From NCBI RefSeq assembly GCF_014205135.1, contig NZ_JACHMY010000001.1, forward strand, positions 7,564,001 through 7,628,000: a stretch of 64,000 bases of DNA. The letters run 5' to 3'. Under the pieces are notes generated by a model that saw only the letters and a list, made by a program, of their open reading frames with translations, had not been told where the DNA came from and did not search any database. Shown in pieces: positions 8,412-16,924 of this stretch (positions are counted from its first letter, which is position 1; each line of letters opens with the position of its first letter). Made by a program: the position numbers and the translations under genes. The stretch comes from Kribbella italica. GTDB taxonomy: Bacteria; Actinomycetota; Actinomycetes; Propionibacteriales; Kribbellaceae.

Positions 8412-9248
8412 CTACGAGCGGTAGACGATCACCTTGTCGCCGACCTTGACCTGGTCGAACAGGTACTTGATCTTGCCCAGGTCGCGCACGTTCACGCAGC
8501 CGTGCGAGGCGCCGGCGTAGCCGCGGGCGGCGAAGTCGGACGAGTAGTGCACGGCCTGGCCGCCGCTGAAGAACATCGCGTACGGCATCGGGGAGTCGTA
8601 CAGCTTGGAGACGTGGTTGCGGCTCTTCCAGCCGACCGAGAACGCACCCTCGCGGGTGGCGGTCTTCTTCGCGCCGAACCGGACGTCGAACTGCAGCTTC
8701 ACGACGCCGTCGACGACGTAGCGCAGCTTGCGGGTGGACTTGTCGATGCACAGCGCCGTACCGGTCGCGCAGCGCTGGTCGAGCTTCTTGCCGTCGACCA
8801 CGGGCGCGGGCGGGAACAGTTCCTTCTGGGTCGGCTCGTGGGTCGCGGCCTTCAGCTGGTCCCAGGTGTTCTGGTCGACGTAGCCGAGCTCGGGAATCCC
8901 CTTGGAGGACTGGAACTTCTTCACCGCGGACCGGGTCATCGTGCCGAAGGAGTTGTCCAGCCACCGCTTGTCGAGCAGCTTGAGCTGGATCAGCCGCGCC
9001 TCGACCTTGCGGACCTCGGCGCTGCTCGCGCCGTTGCTCCACAGGGCCTTCGGGTAGATCGGCAGCTCACCGCTGACCTCGAACGGCACGGTCTTCAGAT
9101 CCGTGGCCGCCACCGGAGCGGCCGAAGCCTCGTTTCCGGAACCGTTCAGTCCGTAAACCACCAGCCCGGTCGCCGCCGCGGCGACGACCATCCCGGCCAG
9201 CACGTGCCGGACCGCCGACGCCGTCCGTACCCAGTTCCGCGCGCGCAT
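8412..9248 (-). CDS. L,D-transpeptidase with peptidoglycan-binding domain
   Basis: A 278-aa secreted enzyme that would form 3-3 cross-links in peptidoglycan or attach proteins to it. An N-terminal membrane segment (about 15-32, VLAGMVVAAAATGLVVYGL) acts as signal or anchor. A peptidoglycan-binding-like helical domain follows (about 70-130, SFGTMTRSAVKKFQSSKGI). The YkuD catalytic domain is C-terminal with H249 and C251 in SHGCVNVR. ATG 9248 has GAGGGG at 5 nt; the longer frame to 9425 has no such support. A shorter paralogue lies directly upstream on the same strand, separated by a terminator. Confidence 0.87.
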   Translation of the reverse strand: MRARNWVRTASAVRHVLAGMVVAAAATGLVVYGLNGSGNEASAAPVAATDLKTVPFEVSGELPIYPKALWSNGASSAEVRKVEARLIQLKLLDKRWLDNSFGTMTRSAVKKFQSSKGIPELGYVDQNTWDQLKAATHEPTQKELFPPAPVVDGKKLDQRCATGTALCIDKSTRKLRYVVDGVVKLQFDVRFGAKKTATREGAFSVGWKSRNHVSKLYDSPMPYAMFFSGGQAVHYSSDFAARGYAGASHGCVNVRDLGKIKYLFDQVKVGDKVIVYRS

Positions 9249-9426
9249 CGCATACCCCTCGTTCAGCTTTTCCCCTGTACCTACTGGGACGTCCTCATCG
9301 CCCCAATGGTTGGCCCCCACCCACAACTGACCAGTCAGCGTAAATCGCCAACCACGCGCGGTACACCCGTCGTGAGCGACTCGTGACCTGTCGCACACAG
9401 CGCGGTCACCGCCCCACAACAGCAAC

Positions 9427-9453
9427 GGCGGCCGAGGAGTGTCCTCGGCCGCC
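9427..9453 (-). terminator. Terminator after the second L,D-transpeptidase gene
   Basis: A perfect 12-bp stem, GGCGGCCGAGGA (9427-9438) with TCCTCGGCCGCC (9442-9453), and a 3-nt loop. It is 18 nt past the stop codon at 9472. Confidence 0.75.
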
Positions 9454-9471
9454 GTACGGAAGTGCTGTCGA

Positions 9472-10053
9472 TCAGGCGCTGTAGACCAGGATGCGGTCGC
9501 CGACCTTCACCCGGTTGAAGATCCAGGCGATCTTGTTCTTGTCGCGCATGTTGATGCAGCCGTGCGAGGCGCCGTTGTAGCCACGGGCCTTGAAGTCCGA
9601 CGAGTAGTGGATCGCCTGGCCGCCGCTGAAGAACATCGCGTACGGCATCGGCGACTTGTAGATCGACGAGACGTGGTTCTTGGACTTGCGCTGCAGCTTG
9701 AAGAAGCCGTTGCGGGTCGGCGTCCGCGGTGCGCCGAAGCGGGCGTCACCGGTGGCCAGCAGCTTCCCGTTGTACAGGAACGCGACCTTGCGGGTCTTCT
9801 TGTTGACGCAGATGATGCGGCCGGTCATGCAGCGCTTGTCGAGGCGCAGCTTGCCGGGGACGAGCACGAACTTCCCGGCCGGTTTGGCCGGTTTCTTCGC
9901 AGCCGGCGCCGCCGCCTGCACTACAACAGCTTTGGCCGTGGTCGCCGGCTTGGCCGCCGGAGCGGCCCCTGCCGAACCGGTGGCGGCGAACACGCCGACC
10001 CCCAGCATCGCGACGGCCGTCGTGGTGGCGCCGAGCTTACGCAGAATCCCCAT
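9472..10053 (-). CDS. L,D-transpeptidase, short form (YkuD only)
   Basis: A 193-aa secreted L,D-transpeptidase. The signal peptide is residues 1-31 (LGATTTAVAMLGVGVFAATG, then ASA-like cleavage). A Lys/Ala/Pro linker follows (PAAKKPAKPAGK), then a compact YkuD domain with C166 in SHGCINMR. The catalytic half is close to that of the neighbouring transpeptidase (shared SPMPYAMFFSGGQA and HYSSDF), but the peptidoglycan-binding domain is missing. The pair looks like a duplication with domain gain or loss. ATG 10053 follows GGAAGGACAAGGA. Confidence 0.87.
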   Translation of the reverse strand: MGILRKLGATTTAVAMLGVGVFAATGSAGAAPAAKPATTAKAVVVQAAAPAAKKPAKPAGKFVLVPGKLRLDKRCMTGRIICVNKKTRKVAFLYNGKLLATGDARFGAPRTPTRNGFFKLQRKSKNHVSSIYKSPMPYAMFFSGGQAIHYSSDFKARGYNGASHGCINMRDKNKIAWIFNRVKVGDRILVYSA

Positions 10054-10132
10054 GAATCCTTGTCCTTCCCCCAACTGAGTGCCCCTGAATGATGGTGCCG
10101 TACGTGTAGACGACGAAGCAGCCACTCCGGTT

Positions 10133-10170
10133 GGTCACGATCCGGTAATTTTCCCCCGTGGATCGCGACC
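10133..10170 (-). terminator. Weak terminator after typA
   Basis: GGTCACGATCC (10133-10143) and GGATCGCGACC (10160-10170) pair with one mismatch around a 16-nt loop, 20 nt after the typA stop codon. Confidence 0.4.
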
Positions 10171-10190
10171 AGCCGGTGAACCGCTGCTGA

Positions 10191-12053
10191 TCAGGCCTTG
10201 TTCTTGCGGCCCAGCTTCGCGCGCTCGACCTGGGTCAGCGCGACCTTGCGGATCCGGATCGCGTCCGGGGTCACCTCGACGCACTCGTCCTCGCGGCAGA
10301 ACTCCAGCGACTGCTCCAGCGAGAGCTTGCGGGCCGGGACCAGCTTCTCGAACTCGTCCGCGTTCGACCGGACGTTGGTCATCTTCTTCTCACGGGTGAT
10401 GTTCACGTCCATGTCGTCGGCGCGCGAGTTCTCGCCGATCACCATGCCCTCGTACACGTCGGTGCCGGGCTCGCAGAACATCGTGCCGCGCTCCTGCAGG
10501 TTCACCATCGCGTACGACGTGGTGACGCCGGTGCGGTCGGAGACCAGCGAGCCCGACGGGCGCGTGCGCAGCTCGCCGAACCACGGCTCGTAGCCCTCGA
10601 ACACGTGGTGCGCGATCCCGGTCCCGCGGGTGTCGGTGAGGAACTCGGTCCGGAAGCCGATCAGGCCACGCGCCGGGACCAGGAACTCCATCCGGACCCA
10701 GCCGGTGCCGTGGTTGGTCATCTGCTCCATCCGGCCCTTGCGGACCGCGAGCAGCTGGGTGACCGTCCCGAGGTACTCCTCCGGGCAGTCGATCGTCAGC
10801 CGCTCGACCGGCTCGTGCCGCTTGCCGTTGATCTCGCGGGTGACCACCTGCGGCTTGCCGACGGTCAGCTCGTAGCCCTCGCGGCGCATCTGCTCGACCA
10901 GGATGGCCAGCGCCAGCTCACCACGGCCCTGCACCTCCCAGGTGTCGGGACGCTCGGTCGGCAGCACCTTGAGCGACACGTTGCCGATCAGCTCGCGGTC
11001 CAGCCGGTCCTTGACCAGGCGGGCGGTGACCTTGGTGCCCTTGACCCGGCCGGCCAGCGGCGAGGTGTTGGTCCCGATCGTCATCGAGATGGCCGGCTCG
11101 TCGACCGTGATCAGCGGCAGCGGCTTCGGGTTCTCCGGGTCGGTCAGGGTGTCGCCGATCATGATCTCCGGGATGCCCGCGATCGCGACGATGTCGCCCG
11201 GTCCGGCCGAGTCGCCGGGGACGCGCTCGAGCGCCTCGGTGATCAGCAGCTCGGTGATCTTCACCTTCTGGATCGAGCCGTCGTGGCGGCACCAGGCGAC
11301 CTGGGAGCCCTTCTTCAGCGTGCCCTCGTGCACCCGGACCAGCGCGAGCCGGCCGAGGAACGGCGAGGCGTCCAGGTTGGTGACGTGCGCCTGCAGCGGC
11401 GCGCCCTCGGTGTACTCCGGGGCGGGGACGTTCGCGAGGATCGTCTCGAACAGCGGCTCGAGGTCCTCCGAATCCGGCAGGCCGCCGTCGGCCGGCTGGT
11501 TCAGCGAGGCGCGGCCGGCGCGGGCCGAGGCGTACACCACCGGGAAGTCGAGCGCGCTCTGGTCGGCGTCGTGGTCGAGCAGGTCCAGGAACAGCTCGTA
11601 GGTCTCGTCGACGACCTCGGCGATCCGGGCGTCCGGCCGGTCCACCTTGTTCACCACCAGGATCACCGGCATGTTGCGTGCCAGTGCCTTGCGCAGGACG
11701 AAGCGGGTCTGCGGCAGCGGGCCCTCGGAGGCGTCCACCAGCAGCACGATCGCGTCGACCATCGACAGGCCGCGCTCGACCTCACCACCGAAGTCGGCGT
11801 GGCCGGGGGTGTCGATGATGTTCAGCGTCATCTGCTCGCCGCTGGCCATCTTGTGCCGGACGGCGGTGTTCTTGGCCAGGATCGTGATGCCCTTCTCACG
11901 CTCCAGGTCGCCCGAGTCCATCGCTCGCTCGTCGACGTGCTGGTGGGCTCCGAAGGCACCGGACTGCCACAGCATCGCGTCGACGAGGGTGGTCTTCCCG
12001 TGGTCGACGTGGGCCACGATGGCCACGTTGCGCAGGTCATTACGGAGGGGCAT
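10191..12053 (-). CDS. typA: Ribosome-associated GTPase TypA/BipA
   Basis: A 620-aa translational GTPase that binds the ribosome and supports assembly and growth under stress. The GTPase domain is N-terminal: P-loop AHVDHGKTT, switch-II DTPGHADF, specificity motif NKVD. Domains II, III and V follow, then the BipA-specific C-terminal domain (GLIGFRTEFLTDTRGTGI, KLVPARKLSLEQSLEF). Length is normal (about 600-640). ATG 12053 gives the usual start MPLRNDLRNVAIVAHVDHG; GGAG is about 11 nt upstream. It is monocistronic. Confidence 0.96.
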   Translation of the reverse strand: MPLRNDLRNVAIVAHVDHGKTTLVDAMLWQSGAFGAHQHVDERAMDSGDLEREKGITILAKNTAVRHKMASGEQMTLNIIDTPGHADFGGEVERGLSMVDAIVLLVDASEGPLPQTRFVLRKALARNMPVILVVNKVDRPDARIAEVVDETYELFLDLLDHDADQSALDFPVVYASARAGRASLNQPADGGLPDSEDLEPLFETILANVPAPEYTEGAPLQAHVTNLDASPFLGRLALVRVHEGTLKKGSQVAWCRHDGSIQKVKITELLITEALERVPGDSAGPGDIVAIAGIPEIMIGDTLTDPENPKPLPLITVDEPAISMTIGTNTSPLAGRVKGTKVTARLVKDRLDRELIGNVSLKVLPTERPDTWEVQGRGELALAILVEQMRREGYELTVGKPQVVTREINGKRHEPVERLTIDCPEEYLGTVTQLLAVRKGRMEQMTNHGTGWVRMEFLVPARGLIGFRTEFLTDTRGTGIAHHVFEGYEPWFGELRTRPSGSLVSDRTGVTTSYAMVNLQERGTMFCEPGTDVYEGMVIGENSRADDMDVNITREKKMTNVRSNADEFEKLVPARKLSLEQSLEFCREDECVEVTPDAIRIRKVALTQVERAKLGRKNKA

Positions 12054-12422
12054 GCGGAAGCGCTCCAAGCAGTTGGACTAGCAAATGAGACCGGCAGTGG
12101 TTACTGAGAGTCAGGCGGTGGCTACGGCGGGTGTGGTGTCGCTCGGGATGCCACTCGACTTACTGATCGACGCACTGCGCAGCCATCTCATCCTACCGGT
12201 GAAGCCACGTGCCGGAGAAACCGGCCGCCGCGGCCGGTGACGCTGCGTGTCCGGCATGCGGTTGAGCCTTTGACATTTGTTGACTGGACGTCCAGTCTAT
12301 GAATCGGGCGCCTGGGGAGGGGCCTTTGTGGAGGGGTGCAACGGGGGGTCACAGCCCGGGAGTGCCGAGCACGAGGTGGGGGGTTGCTCGGCCTCCGGGG
12401 CCTGACCAAGGGAAGAAGGACG
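12054..12422. other. 369-nt non-coding region between typA and a TetR gene
   Basis: It holds the typA leader, a 19-nt palindrome at 12220-12238 (ACCGGCCGC around one base) and the TetR-gene promoter with its operator at 12270-12297. An ATG at 12299 is out of frame with the TetR gene. I see no convincing small gene. Confidence 0.5.
12270..12297 (+). promoter_or_regulatory. Promoter -35 and palindromic TetR operator
   Basis: A -35 element TTGACA (12270-12275) is followed by the perfect 16-bp palindrome GACTGGACGTCCAGTC (12282-12297). The palindrome covers the spacer and -10 position, which suggests repression by the TetR protein encoded downstream. Confidence 0.6.
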
Positions 12423-13061
12423 GTGCCGCGGTCGGTCGCCACCAACCAGCAGTTGCGGGAGCGCTCGCGGGAGCGCATCCTGAGCGCTGCTCTGGAGGTG
12501 TTCGCCGAGAAGGGCTACGAGGCGGCCTCGATCAGCGACGTGACGGCCCGGGCCGGGGTCTCCCGCGGGCTGGTCGGCTACTACTTCGCCTCCAAGCGCG
12601 ACCTGGCCGCGCAGTTGCTCGACCGCTGGCTGGACGGCATCGCCGGCATCCTGGAGATTCCCGGTACGCCGGACGAACGGCTGGCCGGGATGATCGACGG
12701 CGCGCTGATGGCCGCGGCGATGACGCTGCCGGTGCAGCGCCTGGCCATCTCGCTGATGATGCAGCCCAGCACTCACGGTGTCTTCGCCGAGGTCGAGACC
12801 GAGAAGTCCGACCGGATGGCGCTGGTCGAGGACGCCATCCGGGCCGTCTTCGCCGCCCGCGGGGCCGAGGACCCGGCGGTCGAGGAAATGTTGCTCAGGG
12901 CAACGCTCGAGGGCGTGACGGTCAAGCTCGCGATCTACCCGGAGACCTTCCCCTTGGAGCCCATCCGGCGGCGTCTGTACGCCGGCTACGGCCTCCCGGA
13001 GCCGAAGGAACCGCTGCCGGTGGTCTCGCCGGCGGTCAACCGGCTTCGCGCGAAACCCTGA
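12423..13061 (+). CDS. TetR/AcrR family regulator
   Basis: A 212-aa repressor. The DNA-binding domain spans about residues 15-62 (ILSAALEVFAEKGYEAASIS, AGVSRGLVGYYFASKRDL). The C-terminal ligand domain resembles the BetI-like group (MIDGALMAAAMTLPVQRLAI). GTG 12423 is chosen because GGAAG precedes it at 7 nt and the HTH starts at the usual distance. Its last 26 nt overlap the convergent FAD monooxygenase gene. The 16-bp palindrome upstream argues for autoregulation. The neighbouring monooxygenase is a possible target, but the genes are convergent, not divergent. Confidence 0.85.
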   Translation: MPRSVATNQQLRERSRERILSAALEVFAEKGYEAASISDVTARAGVSRGLVGYYFASKRDLAAQLLDRWLDGIAGILEIPGTPDERLAGMIDGALMAAAMTLPVQRLAISLMMQPSTHGVFAEVETEKSDRMALVEDAIRAVFAARGAEDPAVEEMLLRATLEGVTVKLAIYPETFPLEPIRRRLYAGYGLPEPKEPLPVVSPAVNRLRAKP

Positions 13062-14160
13062 CCGGCGGGGTCCAGCTCTCGAAGAGCTTGCTGCCGTTGC
13101 GTTGAGCGGCGTTCGGTGGAGTCAGTTGCAGCAACGCGTTGCGCAACCGCTGGCCGCGGCCGAGGTGGGCGCCGACCTTCGCCATCTGCGCCGACCGCCT
13201 GACCAGCTGTTCTGTCCGCCCGTACCGCTGTGCCTGGTACTGCGCCAGGTCGAGAGCGCCCAGCGAGGCGCCGTCCTCCAGCGCGGAGTTGGCTCCCTGG
13301 CCGAGGGTCGGGAGCATCGGATGGGCGGCGTCGCCGATCAGGACGACGCGGCCCTCGACGTACCGGGGCAAGGGCTTCTCGAGGGTCCACACGTCGTGGC
13401 GGATCACTTGTTCCGTCGACTCCGTCAGGGCGCGGATGTCGGGAGCCCAGGAGGCGAAGTACTCGCGCGCTGCCTGCAGCTCGTCAGGGAAGCGATGCCC
13501 GGCCGGCAGGGCGACGTAGCCGTACCAGTAGGTCTGCCCGGCACCGATCGCGAGCGAGCCGAACTCGGCGCGCGGGCCCCACACCATCGCGAAGCGGTCG
13601 TCCGTGGGGCTGTCGACGACAGCGCGCCAGCTCGAGTAGCCGCTGTACGTCAATCGGCTGCTGGGAAAGAGCTGCTGGCGGGTGACGCTGCGGAGGCCAT
13701 CGGCGCCGACGACCAGGTCTGCCGAAGCCTCGTGGGTGCCGTCGGAGGATTCCCAGGTCACGTGGGCCGGCTCTCCGCCGGCTGCGCCGGGGACAACGCC
13801 GGTGACGCGGGCGCCCGTCGTCAGCTCGGCCGCCGAAGCGGCCTCGGCCAGCGCCTGGTGCAGGCGTTGCCGGTGGATACCGACCATCTGGCTACCGGCG
13901 CCATCAGGTGCCCTCAGCAACCATTTCCCGTCCGCGCGCCGGGTCCCCGCCGGACGGACCGCGGCGCCGGTACGACGGACGGCGTCGAGCGCGCCGATCG
14001 ACTCGAGCGCCCGCGCGCCGTTGACGGTGACGGCGAGGCCGGCGCCGACCTCACCCAGTTCCGGGGCGCTCTCCAGCACCCGGACGCGCCACCCGGACCT
14101 CGTCAACGAGGCCGCCGCGGCGAGCCCGGCGATGCCGCCGCCGATCACGATCGCTGTCAT
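13036..14160 (-). CDS. FAD-dependent aromatic monooxygenase-like protein
   Basis: A 374-aa class A flavoprotein monooxygenase. The N-terminal dinucleotide fold is AIVIGGGIAGLAAAASL. The mid-chain DG motif region is VVGADGLRSVTRQQLF. The ribose-binding GD motif is VVLIGDAAHPMLPTLGQG. These define the p-hydroxybenzoate/salicylate hydroxylase and TetX-like group. The substrate cannot be told; aromatic hydroxylation or modification of a secondary metabolite are both possible. The 3' end overlaps the convergent TetR gene by 26 nt. ATG 14160 sits 7 nt after TATCGT. Confidence 0.82.
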   Translation of the reverse strand: MTAIVIGGGIAGLAAAASLTRSGWRVRVLESAPELGEVGAGLAVTVNGARALESIGALDAVRRTGAAVRPAGTRRADGKWLLRAPDGAGSQMVGIHRQRLHQALAEAASAAELTTGARVTGVVPGAAGGEPAHVTWESSDGTHEASADLVVGADGLRSVTRQQLFPSSRLTYSGYSSWRAVVDSPTDDRFAMVWGPRAEFGSLAIGAGQTYWYGYVALPAGHRFPDELQAAREYFASWAPDIRALTESTEQVIRHDVWTLEKPLPRYVEGRVVLIGDAAHPMLPTLGQGANSALEDGASLGALDLAQYQAQRYGRTEQLVRRSAQMAKVGAHLGRGQRLRNALLQLTPPNAAQRNGSKLFESWTPPVRVSREAG

Positions 14161-14167
14161 GGCCCCG

Positions 14168-14173
14168 ACGATA
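14168..14173 (-). promoter_or_regulatory. -10 hexamer, leaderless start of the FAD monooxygenase gene
   Basis: TATCGT on the minus strand followed by 7 nt and ATG 14160. Confidence 0.4.
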
Positions 14174-14218
14174 GGAGCCCAAGGGGGCGGCCGCGTCCGC
14201 CGTACGGCGTATTCGGGA

Positions 14219-14965
14219 CTACTCCTGGACCCGGTGCACCTTGTGCTGCGCCGCCTGGGCGCGCGGGCGGACCGTGAGGCGGTCGATGTTGACGTGCGGC
14301 GGACGGGACGCGACCCAGGTGACGATCTCGGCGATGTCGTCGGAGGTGAGCGGCTCCGCGACCCCGGCGTACACGGCGGCGGCCTTCGCCTGGTCGCCCT
14401 CGAACCGGGTCAGCGCGAAGCCCTCGGACTTCACCATCCCGGGCGCGATCTCGCAGACCCGGACCGGCTGGTCGAACAGCTCGAGCCGGAGCGTGTCGAC
14501 GACGGCCTTCACCGCGTGCTTGGCGGCGACGTACCCGCCGCCGTTCTCGTAGGCGACCTGGCCGGCCGTCGAGCCCATCACGACGATCGTGCCCTCGCTC
14601 GCGATCAGGGCCGGGAGCAACGACTTGGTGACCGCGGCGACGCCGATCACGTTCACCTCGAACATCCGCCGCCAGGCGTCCAGATCCGCGTCGGCGACCG
14701 GCTCGGCGCCGAATGCGCCACCGGCGTTGTTCACCAGCAGGTCGACCCGCTCGCCGGCCGCCGCGGTCAGCGCCGCGACGTCCTCGGCCGACGTCACGTC
14801 GCACTGCACCGCGCGACCGCCGATCTCCTTGGCCAGCGCCTCGACCCGGTCCAGCCGGCGGGCCGCGCAGACCACCTCGAACCCGGCCTCCGCGAGGTGC
14901 CGCGCGGTCGCGGCCCCGATCCCACTGCTGGCTCCGGTCACCACGGCTACAGGGCGATTCGTCAT
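14219..14965 (-). CDS. Short-chain dehydrogenase/reductase (Rv0484c-like)
   Basis: A 248-aa NAD(P)-dependent classical SDR. It has TGASSGIG for cofactor binding, NNAGG, the active-site Ser in VVMGSTAG and YVAAK (YxxxK). The arginine pair in AARRLD suggests NADPH preference. A gene of this kind lies next to mshA in mycobacteria (Rv0484c) and the pair is also divergent here, which supports orthology; the substrate is unknown. ATG 14965 follows the -10-like AAGACT by 6 nt. A long inverted repeat lies in the shared upstream region. Confidence 0.85.
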   Translation of the reverse strand: MTNRPVAVVTGASSGIGAATARHLAEAGFEVVCAARRLDRVEALAKEIGGRAVQCDVTSAEDVAALTAAAGERVDLLVNNAGGAFGAEPVADADLDAWRRMFEVNVIGVAAVTKSLLPALIASEGTIVVMGSTAGQVAYENGGGYVAAKHAVKAVVDTLRLELFDQPVRVCEIAPGMVKSEGFALTRFEGDQAKAAAVYAGVAEPLTSDDIAEIVTWVASRPPHVNIDRLTVRPRAQAAQHKVHRVQE

Positions 14966-15013
14966 AGCCGCAGTCTTTCAAACCCCGCCGGCCACTCGAC
15001 ATCGCGTCTCATT

Positions 15014-15117
15014 GCGGACCTGCACCACTCACCAACCCGCTGTCCCATGACGCGTCGGTGACGTTCCACGCGGGGACCGCCAGGAGGGCTCGCGGTTGGT
15101 GAGTGGTGCAGGTCCGC
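15014..15117. repeat. Long perfect inverted repeat upstream of mshA
   Basis: The 24-nt arm 15014-15037 (begins GCGGACCTGCACC, ends CACCAACC) is the exact reverse complement of 15094-15117, with 56 nt between. The right arm ends 7 nt before the mshA -10 hexamer. Function unknown. Confidence 0.9.
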
Positions 15118-15124
15118 CCGGGTT

Positions 15125-15130
15125 TACGCT
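15125..15130 (+). promoter_or_regulatory. -10 hexamer, leaderless start of mshA
   Basis: TACGCT followed by 6 nt and GTG 15137, the same hexamer and spacing as at ygfZ. Confidence 0.55.
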
Positions 15131-15136
15131 GGCGAC

Positions 15137-16429
15137 GTGACCGAACCCTCCGCCGACCGTCCACTTCGGCGGGTCGCGATGATCAGCCTGCACACGTCGC
15201 CGCTGGACCAGCCGGGGACGGGGGACGCGGGCGGCATGAACGTCTACGTGGTGGAACTGTCCAAACGGCTGGCCGGGCTCGGCATCGCCGTCGACATCTT
15301 CACCCGCGCGACCTCGTCGGCCCTGCCCGCGAAGGTCGAGCTCGGCCCGGGCGTCACGGTCCGCAACGTCGCGGCCGGCCCGTACGAGGGGCTGGCGAAG
15401 AACGAGCTCCCCGCCCAGCTGTGCACGTTCGCCCGCGCGGTCCTGCGCGCCGAGGCGATCCGCGAGCCGGGCTACTACGACGTCATCCACTCCCACTACT
15501 GGCTGTCCGGCCAGGTCGGCCTGCTCGCCCGCGACCGCTGGGCCGTCCCGCTCGTCCACACCATGCACACGATGGCGAAGGTGAAGAACGCCAGCCTCGC
15601 CGAGGACGACGTCCCCGAACCGCCCGCCCGGCTGCTCGGCGAGGAACAGGTGGTCGAGGCGGCCGACCGGCTGCTCGCGAACACCGACGACGAGGCGAAG
15701 GAACTGATCGGCCTGTACGGCGCGCAGCCGGCCAAGGTCGAGGTGGTCTGTCCCGGTGTCGACCTGGAGATGTTCAGCCCGGGCGACCAGGCGGCGGCCC
15801 GGCGTACCGTCGGAGTGCGGGAGGACGCGATCGTGCTCGCGTTCGTCGGGCGGATCCAGCCGTTGAAGGCGCCGGACCTGCTGATCCGGGCGGCCGCGCG
15901 GATGCTCGACCGCGATCCGGCGCTGCGCGAGCGGCTGGTCGTCGCGATCATCGGCGGGCCGTCGGGCAACGGGATGGAGCATCCCGAGGCGCACGCCGAG
16001 TTGGCGCGGCGGCTCGGCGTCGACGACGTGACCCGGTTCGTGAAGCCGATGGCGCGGGCGGGGCTGGCCGACTGGTACCGGGCGGCCTCGGTGGTCTGCG
16101 TACCGTCGTACTCGGAGTCGTTCGGGCTGGTCGCGCTGGAGGCCCAGGCCTGCGGTACGCCGGTGGTCGCGGCCTCGGTCGGCGGGCTGACGACCGCCGT
16201 CCGTGACGGCGTGACCGGGCTGCTGGTGCCGGGCCACGGGGTCGGCGAGTTCGCCGACGCGCTGGCGCGGATCGCGACGGATCCGGCCGCCCGCGAGAGC
16301 ATGAGCAAGGCCGCGGTCGAGCATGCCCGGGCGTTCGGCTGGGAACAGACCGCGGAGAAGACGCTGGCCGCGTACCGGACGGCCGCGCAGACGATGGCCG
16401 CCGAACTGGCGGCGGAGGTGGCCGGATGA
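15137..16429 (+). CDS. mshA: D-inositol-3-phosphate glycosyltransferase MshA
   Basis: A 430-aa GT4 glycosyltransferase. It joins UDP-GlcNAc to 1L-inositol 3-phosphate, the first step of mycothiol biosynthesis. Diagnostic segments are HTSPLDQPGTGDAGGMNVYV near the N-terminus, IHSHYWLSGQVGLLAR, HTMHTMAKVKN, and C-terminally YSESFGLVALEAQACGTPVV with the E-x7-E motif. GTG 15137 is in leaderless spacing and gives the expected N-terminus. The stop overlaps the ATG of the ybjN gene (ATGA), so the two are translationally coupled. Gene order SDR, mshA, ybjN, gpm matches mycobacteria. Confidence 0.96.
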   Translation: MTEPSADRPLRRVAMISLHTSPLDQPGTGDAGGMNVYVVELSKRLAGLGIAVDIFTRATSSALPAKVELGPGVTVRNVAAGPYEGLAKNELPAQLCTFARAVLRAEAIREPGYYDVIHSHYWLSGQVGLLARDRWAVPLVHTMHTMAKVKNASLAEDDVPEPPARLLGEEQVVEAADRLLANTDDEAKELIGLYGAQPAKVEVVCPGVDLEMFSPGDQAAARRTVGVREDAIVLAFVGRIQPLKAPDLLIRAAARMLDRDPALRERLVVAIIGGPSGNGMEHPEAHAELARRLGVDDVTRFVKPMARAGLADWYRAASVVCVPSYSESFGLVALEAQACGTPVVAASVGGLTTAVRDGVTGLLVPGHGVGEFADALARIATDPAARESMSKAAVEHARAFGWEQTAEKTLAAYRTAAQTMAAELAAEVAG

Positions 16430-16914
16430 GGGTTTCCGCCGCGGACGTGATCCGTCAGGTGCTGACCGAGAACGAGCTCGAGTTCACCGAGTCGGCGCCG
16501 GGAGCTTTTGCGGCGGACCTGCCGGGGGAGCGGAAGCTGAAGACGGGCGTCTCGCTGACGGTCGGGGCCCAGGCGGTGCACGTGCACGCCTTCGTCGCCC
16601 GGCGGCCGGACGAGAACCACGAGGCCGTGTACCGGTGGCTGCTGGAGCGGAACCTGAAGATGTACGGCGTCGCGTTCGCCATCGACCACCACGGCGACAT
16701 CCATCTGGACGGCCGCGTTCCGCTGCACGCGATCACGCCGGCCGAGGTGGACCGGCTGCTGGGCGCCGTCCTGGAGTACGCCGACTCGTCGTTCAACACG
16801 ATCCTGGAACTGGGCTTCGCGACGTCGATCCGGCGTGAGTACGACTGGCGGATCTCGCGCGGTGAGTCGACCCGGAACCTGGACGCGTTCAAGGGCTGGC
16901 TCGAGCCTCGATAG
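16426..16914 (+). CDS. YbjN-domain protein (Rv0487-like)
   Basis: A 162-aa cytoplasmic protein of the YbjN family, whose fold resembles type III secretion chaperones; no enzymatic role is known. Visible features are the N-terminal helix VIRQVLTENELEFTES and the central strands VHVHAFVARRPDENHEAVYR, with KMYGVAFAIDHHGDIHLDGR after them. It is the conserved partner between mshA and gpm in actinobacteria. It starts inside the mshA stop (ATGA) and ends 10 nt before the gpm start. Confidence 0.88.
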   Translation: MRVSAADVIRQVLTENELEFTESAPGAFAADLPGERKLKTGVSLTVGAQAVHVHAFVARRPDENHEAVYRWLLERNLKMYGVAFAIDHHGDIHLDGRVPLHAITPAEVDRLLGAVLEYADSSFNTILELGFATSIRREYDWRISRGESTRNLDAFKGWLEPR

Positions 16915-16917
16915 CAT
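16912..16917 (+). promoter_or_regulatory. -10 hexamer, leaderless start of gpm
   Basis: TAGCAT, overlapping the ybjN stop codon, is followed by 7 nt and ATG 16925. It would allow gpm to be transcribed independently of mshA. Confidence 0.45.
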
Positions 16918-16924
16918 GCGGGGT

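Noticed and set aside
10605..12107. A 500-codon open frame antisense to typA
   Set aside because: Same artefact; composition is that of a shadow frame and typA is certain.
12220..12238. GC-only palindrome in the typA-TetR gap
   Set aside because: Simple CCGGCC-type sequence expected by chance in DNA of this composition.
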